From Myoxocephalus aenaeus (Eukaryota > Chordata > Actinopteri > Perciformes > Cottidae): DNA of 64,000 nucleotides. The notes beneath the pieces were generated by a model that saw nothing but the letters and a program-made list of their open reading frames with translations, was not told the DNA's origin and did no database searches. The translations under genes and the position numbers were made by a program. Below, piece after piece: positions 1 to 11,400 of the stretch (position 1 is the first letter of the stretch; each line of letters opens with the position of its first letter). Where the stretch lies: positions 912,001-976,000 of the forward strand of contig JBAMJR010000001.1 in the NCBI GenBank assembly GCA_038501785.1, read 5' to 3'.

Positions 1-230
1 TGGAATAGGCAACGTCTACCATAAGACCGACTCAATGGGAACTTCCCTAGACTTAAGCAAACTCTGACCAAAAACTATATTTAAAGTGCCAAAGTCCAGG
101 TGAGGTTCAATCCTCTTTTCCCACACTGCCGCCGAAACTGCAAACATTTGGCCATTGAAAGTGCAATTGAGAAATGTATTTCTTCTTGTCTATATTGAAC
201 AATCTTTGTACTAATTTTGTCTTTCCACAG
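1..230. other. Intron sequence upstream of the first visible nipbl exon
   Basis: The window opens inside a nipbl intron. A pyrimidine-rich tract followed by CAG ends at 230 and serves as the acceptor for the exon starting at 231. Open frames on the minus strand here show no family resemblance. Confidence 0.7.
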
Positions 231-2153
231 GACACCGGTATAAGTGTAAGGAAGAGGGTCATTAAGATCTTGAGGGATATTTGCCTGGAGATGCCGGACT
301 TCCATAAGATCACCGAGATGTGTGTCAAGATGATCCGAAGGGTCAACGATGAAGAGGGGATCAAGGTTTGTGTTCATTTTTATGTATATGCTGCTTAAGC
401 TTAGTGGCCATTTATAGTTGTTTTTAAAAGCAGGTTATTTATATGAATATCTTTTCCCATGCAGAAACTGGTGAATGAGACATTCCAAAAAATCTGGTTC
501 ACTCCCACACCCGGTCATGACACAAATGCCATAACCCGGAAGATCCTGAACATCACAGATGTGGTGCGTACTACCTTGGCTTGTGACAAAGGATTTGGCA
601 CCATCATTCAAATCAGAAGCATTTAGATGTTTTCCATTATCATACTCTGACTCATGTCATGTTTGGATTTCGTCCCAGGTGTCAGCGTGTAAAGATTCAG
701 GCTATGATTGGTTTGAGCAGCTTCTCCAAAATGTGAGTTGTTTAACTTAGCTTATGTGTCTTTATGATGTCTAGTTTGTGCATATTTCATCAGGTCATCT
801 TATCTAACTTCTGTATGACATCTATTTTAGCTACTGAAGTCAGAAGAGCTAGCTTCGTACAAACCTGCCAAGAAGGCCTGTGTTCAGTTGGTGGACAATC
901 TCGTGGAACACATACTGAAATACGAGGAGTCTATTGCAGGTAATACAAATATATGGAATAGCATGTTTGATACAAAATTGGCATTGCAGTCTTATTGTGG
1001 AAAACATTACTATGCTGTGAACAAATCTCAATGTTTTCTGTGTCTTTCTGTTTCTGTTTCAGACTGTGAGGACAAAGGGGTCAACTCGGGTTGTCTGGTA
1101 GCATGCTTCACCACTCTTTACCTGTTCAGCAAGATCAGAGCGCAGTTAATTGTCAAACATGCCATGACTATGCAGCCCTACTTGACCACCAAGTGCAACG
1201 TAAGTACCATGTGATTTTGTTCACTATTAGTCTATTATTTTTTTTATTGTGTTAACGTATGAGAAATTATTAGTTGAGTCTGATGCCCACGGGACAGAAA
1301 TTAACAACACCATCTTTTGTGTTGTGCTATAGACTCTACGATTGCTCTATAGTATAGAGCAATCTCATAGCAGCCAAATGAAACATACACACACTTGCTC
1401 TTTGTGCTAGTAGTCAGTCAGTGCTAGTAGTGCCTACTTGTGTAACATATTAAGAGCACAAACATGTGAAGGTTTATCGGAGCTTACTAGGACACACTTT
1501 ATTCGAAGGGACATCCCATCACTCATGCAAATACAATTCCTGTATATGGAAGAATTAAGCTCAGGTGTTTTGTTGGAACAAATAAGTAGGATCTAGCATG
1601 TGTGTTACAGTTACAATCAGATGACGGCAAAACACACACAATCAGGAGAGAAGGGAAACAATTAATAATACAATTAGTCATTCCAAAAGTTGTTTTCCAG
1701 CTGAGCTTTGAATTGTACAACTGTCTCCATATTGACATTTTCAGACTCAGAATGACTTCATGGTGATATGTAACGTGGCAAAGATCTTGGAGCTGGGGGT
1801 GCCTCTGATAGAGCACCCAAGTGAGACTTTCCTCACTACCTTAGAAGAAGACCTGATGAAGCTCATCATCAAATACGGCATGACGGTCAGTGTCATTTAC
1901 GGCTTATAGCTCTCACAGATGGCTCTCAACAAAATGTGGACGTGAAACTACTGCTTTGCGCGAACAGATTTTATTTGAATCGTATGTTACTTTGTTGTCT
2001 GCTTCTCAGGTTGTACAGCACTGTGTCAGCTGTCTTGGTGCTGTCGTCAACAAGGTCACACACAACTACAAGTTTGTCTGGGCTTGTTTCAATCGCTACT
2101 ATGGTAAGTCTTAACTGATGTACATACATTCGTTATAACATGAACTTAAAATG

Positions 2154-2232
<79 letters not shown>

Positions 2233-5200
2233 TTAAAAATGGAAAAGGCTGGAAAATAATCTGAATTCCACCAACATTCAAAACATGTACTGTACATAGG
2301 GCTGGTAATTGTTAACCTGTTCATTCACCGCCACATTAAAGGTTACAATATCCTTATGTAACCTCATTATGCTCATTGTCCCATTTCACACGGCAACAAA
2401 TAAAAGCATTGAACACACACCAAACATCGTTCTATAGTCAAGATTATTTTTTTTGTTCACTGTATGAATGAGAAGGACAAAAGTTAGCTTTCACTGCCCA
2501 CTTGTATCTTTCTATAGGAGCTCTGGCAAAACTGAAGACACAGCACCAAGAGGACCCCAACAGCTCCACTCTGGCTGCTAACAAACCTACTCTCCTGCGC
2601 TCACTGTTCACTGTGGGGGCTCTCTGTCGACACTTTGATTTTGACCAGGAGGAGTTCAAGGGTACTAGCAAGGTAAACACCAGCACTCAGATTGGACTGT
2701 GTGTGCAGGACTATGATGGAACCTGGTTTAATGACCGACTCCTCTTGTGTCTCTTTAGATTGTCATCAAGGATAAAGTGCTGGAGCTTCTGTTGTACTTC
2801 ACCACTCATGAAGATGAAGAGGTCCAGATCAAGGCCATCACGGGTCTAGGTATATTGCACATCATCTCAGACTAACATTAGTATTTACACTGCATTTTCT
2901 GTTTTTTATTTGCTAATGTCTTTAAATTTGGTTTCCTCTTAATTAATTGGATTCACTTAATTTCCATTGTCTCAAGGCTTCCAGTTCATCATGCACCCAG
3001 AGCTCATGTTTGTGCAGGATGTGAAGGTTCTGTATAACAACACCCTGTCAGATGAAAGCAGTTTGGTCACTCTGAAGATCCAGGTGCTAAAAAACCTGCA
3101 GACATACCTGCAGGAGGAGGACTCTCGAATGCAGATGGCCGATCGCGGATGTGAGTTTAAGAAATCCATCTCAATTGTTGTGTTGCTCAGGTGCATAAGA
3201 TTATCACTGTATGTTCAGCATGTCAATCATGTTGAACATCTGAAGACTGATCAAGCTGGGGTTGTCTTTATTCAGGGAAGAACCAATCCAAGCAGGAGGA
3301 TCTGAAAGAAATGGGGGACATCTCATCAGGCATGAGCAGCTCCATAATGCAGATTTACCTGAAGCAGGTGCTGGAGGCCTTCTTCCACTCGCAGTCCACT
3401 GTTCGGCACTTTGCCCTGAGTGTCATCATACTGACTCTCAGCCAGGGCCTCATCCACCCTGTTCAGGTATGTTCACAGTCTCACTCCAGCATACTCACCA
3501 ACACTCAGACATACAGTGTGAAAAAATAAAATCGTTCTATTTTCACATAATGACAACATTCTCTGCTGTCTTCAGTGTATCACCATCAGCTGTTCACAGA
3601 TGTTGAACTATTTCTTTTAGTGTGTGCCCTACTTGATTGCCATGGGAACAGACCCTGAGCCAACCATGAAGAACAAAGCCGATCAACAATTGGTGGACAT
3701 CGACAAGAAATATTTAGGCTTCATCCATGTGAGTGGCTTACTGTTTTTTTAAGGGAAAACGTGTATAAAAGATGATTTGCTTCATCAGTATCTGCGTGCA
3801 GTAGTTTTCATTTTTATTTGTTTTTGTTATAAATAAATAAATATATACTCTTATAATGTACTGTAGTTCCACGTTTGATCCTTGACATGTCGTATGATGA
3901 AAATAAAATACAGGTTTCACAAAAAGAACGTGTTTATTGGAAAGATTTAATTTAATTTAATCTACATACATGATGAGTTGTATCCCTGTGCAAATCCACA
4001 GATGAAGGCCGTAGCAGGGTTGAAGATGTCTTATCAGGTGCAACAGGCAATAAATGGATCCAAAGGCGGATTGATTCGAGGTTTTCGCCCCGATGATGCA
4101 GACGCTTCTCTCTGCGCTCATCTCTACACTCTGGTCCGAGGGAACCGACAACATAGACGGGCTTTCATCATTTCCCTGCTCAACTTGTTTGATGACAGCT
4201 CCGTAAGTTCACCTTTCTGCTTCTCTTTGTGTCGGCCTATAGGCTTGATCTTCTCCCACCACCCATTATTCAAGCTTCACTACTGGTCATGGACAATTCA
4301 TTTAAGTTGTGATGTTTTCCACTTTGTCCCCTGCAGAAAACAGAGGTGAACAGGCTGCTGTTCATCGCAGACAACTTGGCCTGCTTCCCCTACCAGACCC
4401 AGGAGGAGCCTCTTTTTATCATGCACCATGTAGATATTACTCTGTCTGTCTCTGGCAGCAACCTGCTCCAGTCTTTCAAGGAGGTGAGAAGCTGTGTTTA
4501 ATTTTGTATATCTTGCTCTCAGTTGTTTTGTGTATTATGAGATGAGCTTGTGTAATATATGTGCTGCATGTTTGGTCTGCGTTTGACCGGTTCTGTTCTC
4601 TTTGCAGTCTTTACAGAAAGGACCCATCCAGAAGGAAAAGAAGACGACCACAAAGAAGACAAAAAAGAAGAAGAAGAAAAAGAAGAAGAAGAAGCCTCAG
4701 AGAAGAAAACACAGCTCTGATGATAATGATGAAGATGACGACAACGATGATGACGACGAAGAGGACGATGAGCAGAGCAGTAGCACATCCAGCAGCAGCG
4801 ATGAGGATGAGGAGGTGGTTCAGAGTCAAAAGAAACCCGTGCTGTCTGATTCTGAAGCTGAAATGGAGGACGAGGAAGCAGTGATGGACCGTCTGCCCGA
4901 GAACCACAACTCTCTGCTGGACTTTGCCAGTGCTTCACAGGGCATTCTGCTGCTGCTGGTGCTCAAACAACATCTGAAGAACCTGTATGGCCTCTCAGAC
5001 AGGTAGGCCGCATCAGAAATGTCAACAACAGTCAACAAATCTTTCATCAACTCTTAGTAATGCCATTGTTTACGTGACACAAACTCCATCAAACCTTTTG
5101 TTTGCGTTACAGCAAAATCCAGAAATATTCCCCAACGGAGTCTGCCAAAATATACGACAAGGCAGTGAACCGGAAATCTAAGGTGCACTTCAACCCTCGT

Positions 5201-6440
5201 CAGACACTGGATTACCTGAAGCGAGACCTTGCCAACACAGATCTTAGCGACGAGATCAAGAGGAATATTGTGAAACAATATTTGGATGTAAGCATTCAGC
5301 ACAGTTTTTTTTAGGGCTGGGGGATATGGAGAAAATGACACATCATGATATTTTTGACCCATTAGCTCAATATTGTAGGATTATGCTTTCACAAAATATG
5401 AAATGTAATTTTTGATAAATGAACACCAGTAATGTGGATATAGTCAACACTTGTGCCATAATACCCTACTACCATATCCAAAATGTAAGATGAGAGCTAG
5501 TCTCATGTCATAATATTGATATAATATCAATATATTGCATGTACAGACCTAGTTTATGAATGTATTATTTCAGTCTCAGGAATATGAAGATGTCTGCTTT
5601 TGTCACTTAGTTCAAGGTACTGATGGAGCACTTGGATCGTGACGAAGAGGACGAGGAGGGTGAAGCAAGTGCCAATGCCAGAAACAAAGCCATTACTTCA
5701 CTGCTGACGGTCCCAAAATCTTCAAACCAGAACCACACTAAAGTTGAGAGTGCTCCAGTGGAGACAGAGGAGGAGGAGAGCGAGGAGGAAGAAGCCCCTG
5801 TGGTAGGAATTTAAAACCTTGTGATTAGCCATAGGATTCCTATATTAACCCTTGTGTAATCAGACTATTTCTGCATATAAAGTAATATATATGTATATAT
5901 ATATATGGTCATATATGCCTCTCACGTCAAACATCATAATTGGTTTGTTTTATGGATTTGAGGTTTCTCCTTAATGTTGCAGAGCGCAGATCAAATCTGC
6001 TGCAGCTGTAAACCCGTTATGCCAACATGGAAAATGTCTGTACGATTTCTGTGTAATGCTTCACACTCTGCTTCTTCTATCAGCAGCGGAAACCAAGGAA
6101 AGGCGGGGAGCCCGCAGAGGATACAGGTAACTTGAATGAGAGAGTGAAGGCCATGGACATCATTGCCATCTGGTGTCCCAAATACAAAGACAGACCACAG
6201 ATTGCCAGGGTCATCCAGAGGATCAAAACTGGCTACAGTATACACTGGATGACTGGATCTTACTCTGGGCCCTGGGCGGAGGTAAAGAAACGGGAAGGTC
6301 GCAAAAAGGTTCCCTGGGTTGACACCATCAAGGAGTCAGACATCATTTACAAGAAAATACCTTTGGCAAGTGGACACAAGCTATCGAACAAAGTGGCACA
6401 GACGTTACGGGCAATATACGCTACCAAGGACGGGGACTAA
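231..6440 (+). CDS. nipbl: Nipped-B-like protein (cohesin loader NIPBL/Scc2), C-terminal 984 residues, 5' end outside window
   Basis: NIPBL with MAU2 loads cohesin onto chromatin in the nucleus. Eighteen coding exons are seen: 231-365, 465-563, 679-732, 831-939, 1063-1199, 1745-1885, 2010-2103, 2518-2672, 2759-2849, 2977-3150, 3276-3466, 3621-3728, 4002-4202, 4337-4483, 4608-5002, 5113-5287, 5611-5802 and 6084-6440 (TAA 6438-6440). All junctions are GT-AG and the phases close. The translation follows vertebrate NIPBL closely: RKRVIKILRDIC, WFEQLLQNLLKSEE, VVQHCVSCLGAVVNKVT, SLFTVGALCRHFDFD, CFPYQTQEEPLFIMHH and the terminal block AIWCPKYKDRPQIARV to LRAIYATKDGD. These are the HEAT-repeat hook and the conserved C-terminal block. 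The exon at 4608 carries an 11-lysine run followed by a long Asp/Glu/Ser stretch, much more extreme than in human NIPBL. Teleosts have two copies (a and b); which one this is cannot be decided here. Confidence 0.96.
2154..2227. repeat. (AT)n microsatellite in a nipbl intron
   Basis: About 70 bp of uninterrupted TA dinucleotides lie in the intron between the nipbl exons ending at 2103 and starting at 2518. An open frame of alternating I and Y through it is a by-product of the repeat. Confidence 0.97.
5310..5548. mobile_element. Decayed MITE in a nipbl intron
   Basis: The left end reads AGGGCTGGGGGATATGGAGA. The right end is an AT-rich block of repeated GATAT/ATATC units. This resembles the common teleost miniature element beginning AGGGCTGGGCGATAT. 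The right terminal repeat has decayed and no target duplication is visible. It lies in the intron 5288-5610. The family call rests on remembered resemblance. Confidence 0.5.
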
Positions 6441-8464
6441 GAGTTGATCAACTGAAATAACTCGGACAGAAACCCCTCCCAACCCACATCTATGTGGATC
6501 CAATATGTTTCAGAGAGAAAATGAAACCTTTAGATTTACGGACCAGATGGAGGGGGAAGTATTGTGAACAACGATCTGTTTGAATACAGACATGTTTAAG
6601 TTTAACACACGAAAAACACAAGAAGGAAATGTTTTGGAAAACATTGTGTGGGAGTTCCTTCGCTGTTGTGCAGCAACTTTGTTGTTTGATTTTTACTCCC
6701 ACTGTATAATAGTTTAACTAAACACATGTTTATATCTGAACATAATTCTGTAAAAAAAAATAAACTGAATGTTGGAAGTTAGTGTATTGATGATGTTCTT
6801 AATAAAGTGTTTTTGGAGTTTAAACTAGCATCAGATGGATTTATTCACTTGATCTGAGCTCCAACAACTTTTACATTTCTTTTCTTTTTCTTATTTCGAA
6901 CATTTTGTTGTTTACCCACGCTGTGTAATGGAGTATCTTTGATATAATTTATTTATGTTAAGAGCAGTGCAGTATCTGTACCTATATGCAGGGGAAGTTA
7001 TATTGTTTTTAATATAGATTTTGATGTTATAGAACACAGAGCAAGAAAAAAGTGAATCCCCCCCTCTTTCCCTTCCCCTCGCTCTTCTTGTGGAACAAAT
7101 ACTGCAATACATTTTTCTTATGTCTTTGTTACTTGTTTGCACTTTTTTTTTTTTCACACATCAGAATATTTATTGGATCATTTTTATAGTAATCAGGTTC
7201 ATCTCTTTTTTTGCCCTGTACTGTGATTCCATCCCCTGTGTAACAGAGATCAGGGTGAGTGAAGATTGGACATCAAACAGGTTATTTGTGTCCGTGAAGA
7301 AATAAAACCAGTTTCTTAAGCGATTTCATCAGCCTCTACTCACTCGACAGTTTGCTGTGAAAGATAAACACAAAAGATCATCTTGCCATTGTGATTATCA
7401 CTGGGGATGTGCAGCAGCTGTTACATAACTTTATGGAAGCGCATGGATATTGCCCCTTACGACTAGTTGATGTACTGTGCACAATTTCTACTTTCACTTT
7501 AATTAAAATACACACTAGTTGCAAGTAACGTGTGTCCTGTACTAAACGTTCCTGTGTGAAATCAAGCCGAGCAGGATTAATTTGAACAAGAATATTACTT
7601 TACTACTACGCTGACCGTGTGTATCTTTTTGTCATAACTAGTAGTTGATCGTATGTGTATGCTTTTTTTTTAAAGTACAGAAATACAGATTTTTTTTAAA
7701 GTAACTGAAAGATAAAGGGATCTGAAAACATGCACAATAATATTTCAGGGAATTGCACTTTTCTTGTGTTTTGAATTGAGAAAAACAAACATTCTATTGG
7801 ATATTGTAAGAAATAAAAGTCAATTTAATGTATAATCACTCTTTGCTGCATTCTAAGGTAGTGGGTTGAGTTTAATCATCATTGTTTAATTTAATTTATG
7901 TTATTGTTTTACAAGTACATTATTACATATTTAGTGTGGTGAATATAATTTATCAGATAAAAATACATTGACCGGTGGATGGCAGCACAACTTTTCACTT
8001 GACCCAGTCCTGCGGAAATTAAGGAGACGAAGAAGAAGAATGATTCACCGGAAAGAAGAAACCTTTCCCATCGGCCGCTGTGCATGAGGTTGGCGGGCTG
8101 CTGGTTGAACGTGTGTTTGATGTAATTGTTTAAATTCTGCCGCTCAACTGGGGAACCAAACCTCAGTGTCGTATAACTCACTACCACGCGGAACCTTTCC
8201 AGTCGGGTAAAGCAACAAGTTCACTTTAAAACACTTTATTTCACACTTAGCTAGCACACCTAGCATTTAGCTCGCATGCTAAATAATAAGGGGTTTGAAG
8301 CTAGCAGTTGGCTAACTAACCGGCACATTTAACTTGCTCTGCATTTTGCAGTACATCTCTCCTTTTGTTCACATGTAATATATGGACTTACTTAAACTAA
8401 AGCTCTCGTCTAACTCTGTCTAAACGGTGTGACCTGTAGGTAAGTTAACGGTGGTAGCTCAGCC
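6441..8464. other. nipbl 3' UTR and nipbl-nup155 spacer
   Basis: The first part is the nipbl 3' UTR, with AATAAA-type signals at about 6759 and at 6801; later ones at 7301 and about 7812 could serve longer transcripts. The last 500 bases, from about 7960, must contain the nup155 promoter and 5' UTR. No TATA box stands out. Short open frames here show no protein resemblance. Confidence 0.7.
6801..6806 (+). terminator. Candidate nipbl polyadenylation signal
   Basis: A canonical AATAAA lies 361 bases past the nipbl stop codon and is followed by a GT-rich stretch. Another AATAAA about 40 bases upstream (about 6759) is an alternative. Confidence 0.55.
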
Positions 8465-11400
8465 ATGCCGTCCGGCGCTGGACCAAGCAGCCCGGCTGCT
8501 GCACTCGCCGAAGCGCTGGAGAACTCCTCCCGGCTCATTGACCGACACCTGCAAGAAGACCGCTGCTTTCCGGACCTCTCGGAGCTGCTCAGCGTCCCCG
8601 CGCACAGTAAGTCACGTGAATGGATGGACATAAAAGTAGCTATTCAACTCAAGTGGTTCTTTTTACACCAGGGATGCCGAAATGTAGAAAAAGATGGGAT
8701 AGAGTAGGCGGTGGGAAGTTGGTCGCTGTTGATGCTGTCAAAGGTTGTTTACGCCCAGCTCTAGAAGAACAACACGAGGAAGGTTTGAGGAGTGATCCCA
8801 TGAGACATTCAGTCACTTCACAAGTGATGTGATTTAATTGTAATTCATCAAAAGAAAAGTTGTCATTCTCTGCCGTAATGTTGTGGTTTATGGATTACAG
8901 TAAACAACAATTTACAAGCTATATCTAAATATGTTTATGAATTTTCCACATATGGGCTCATATTTACCAGATTCAATTACAGAAATAAGGGAAATATGCT
9001 GTTTACACCTTTGTCATGATGAGATGTATGGCTATCAGGCAGCACCTGTTAACCCCTTGGTGCAAATACTGCTGCCAAAATATCCCTTTCTTCATAATTC
9101 ATCCAGAATAGACTGATTTAAAAATGGGTCATAAGTCGTATTATTGGCACAAGTAGATGGAGAACGAAGATGGTCAACCAGCCTTGTAGCTCACATTATA
9201 CAGGAGAAACACGCACTGCACAACAATATGAACACAGCACTTTTTGTTTTTGCTACCATTTTTCCTGAGTTTTTCTATGCACACACCAGACTGATTTCAA
9301 CAAAGTTCTGCAATGTGGAGCATCTTGTTAAAAACCCATTTCAGAGTGGACTTTTATTTTGACCCGTCCAAGGCATACCTGAATAATAATCATGCTGTTT
9401 AATCGGCATGTTAATATGCTGCACCTGTCCTGTGGATGGATTCTCTTGGAAAGGGTGAAGTGCTCACTAACACAGATTTCAACAAATTTGTGACACAAAT
9501 TTGAGAGAAAGAAGTCTTATGTGCTCTTGACTTGTTAAAAATGTGAGCAAAAAGAAAAGTATTTTTGTTGTATTTCAACTGATAGAAAAAACACAAGGTG
9601 CCAGAATGGGTTTCTCTGGTTTAATAAATTGGTAAATAAATATAATCGGGATACAGCATTTGGTCTGTGGGACGTGTATAATCAGACTTTAACTTTGTTG
9701 TTGTTTATTGTGTTGATAGATATGCCGTCCCTCTCTGGAGTGTCGGACATGGACTACCCGCTCCAGGGACCAGGTTTACTCAGTGTGCCAAATCTCCCAG
9801 AGCTCAGTGACGTCCGCCGAGTTCCTCTGCCACCTGAGCTGGTGGAGCAGTTCAGCCGTATCCTTTTAGTTATTCAGGAACTTTCACTTTCATCAGACCC
9901 TAATGTTGCACGGTATATCAATACTAAAAAGGTACCGCGGTACCCGTATGTTTAAAAAACAATTCAATTTTGCAGATTTTTAGTATCGATACTTCATTAA
10001 AATAGTGCGGATCAGAGCGCACTCACTGCTCCGCTCCCTGTCATGCTGCCTGCATGCATTGACTGTAAGGAGGCGGGGCTTAAGGAGCATGGCTGCCCAT
10101 CGCTCACACGCAACAGGCAGTGCTCACTCAAAGCGAGTACCCGTATCGTATTTGTGGTATCGTATCGATTTGTGGTATCGTAAGTATCGGTATCGTGATA
10201 TTTATTGCTGGTATCGTATCGAAGTCCAAATTTTGGTATCGTGACAACCCTATCAGACCCAGAGGTTTCCATCTCACATGTAGTAAAAATGTTTATGGTT
10301 GATTGCTTTGTTTTGGGTCGAATTTGAGTTTCAACTTAACCATTTGACAGATATGCAATGTAACTGCATGATGGGAGTTTTTCCAGAGATCTGTCGAGCA
10401 TGGCTTACTATTGACAATGACATCTTTATGTGGAATTATGAAGATGGGTGAGTACCGTTACTTTATATGGGAACAATGTGCATTACATGAAAACAACCCA
10501 TAGTGCCCATAACGTGAACTCCTATATATTATTAGTATTCCCTATTTATTTATTTTCTCTCCTATTTCTTGCAGCGGCGATGTGGCCTATTTTGATGGCC
10601 TTATTGAAACTATTCTGGCAGTGGGCCTTGTAAAACCAAAACCAGGTATGTTTAAACATTTAAACATGGCATTGCTATAACATTTTTATTTATTTGGGTA
10701 ATGTTTATGTGTTTGTTTTTCTTCGTAGGGATTTTACAGCCACACATTCACTACCTCTTAGTATTGGCTACCTCTGTGGATGTAGTGATCCTTGGGCTGA
10801 GCTTCCCCAAGAACCAGGCGGGTGAGTCTTTCCTACAACTCTTATCACAGTGACACTGCATTGCAGTTGCCTGTAGCGTGTGATTATGTAGATGCCAGTG
10901 AGGAATATTCTAATCATGCTTTTCAAATTAATTGAAATTTTAGCCTTAAGAGATTAACCTCTAATCCGAACTCCTCTGGGGAATCCTGGAATAAGAAAAT
11001 CATATCACGCTACAGTTTAATAAAAGATGTCCAACTGCTTAAAAGCTGTTAAGAACATGCATAACATGGAGGCTTGCAGCTAAATTTGTTGCCACTTTGT
11101 GGCGAGGCAAATATGCACGATAAGGACAGCTGCTGTACCGTAACATGATCATATTGCAGTGTTTCCCCTAGGTTTACAGCTTCGGGGGGGGGGGGGGGGC
11201 GGGGGCGGCGACGACACCAACACAAACACTTAAAGTAGTGGTTCTCAAACTTTTTCTGTAAATAACTTCATTTTGTGACTCCATCTGTGCTTTTAGAAAT
11301 AACAGAATAAAGAAAATTGCAATCACTTTCAAGTAAATCAGATTGCTCCATCGGACATTTTTTTATTTTTAAATTGCTATCACTTAGAACAATGAAAATA

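Noticed and set aside
2133..2324. Minus-strand frame of alternating Ile and Tyr
   Set aside because: It is a reading of the (AT)n tract in a nipbl intron.
4519..4938. 139-codon minus-strand frame rich in Ser, Phe and Leu
   Set aside because: It is the antisense of the Lys/Asp-rich nipbl exon at 4608-5002, whose triplet bias removes stops on the other strand.
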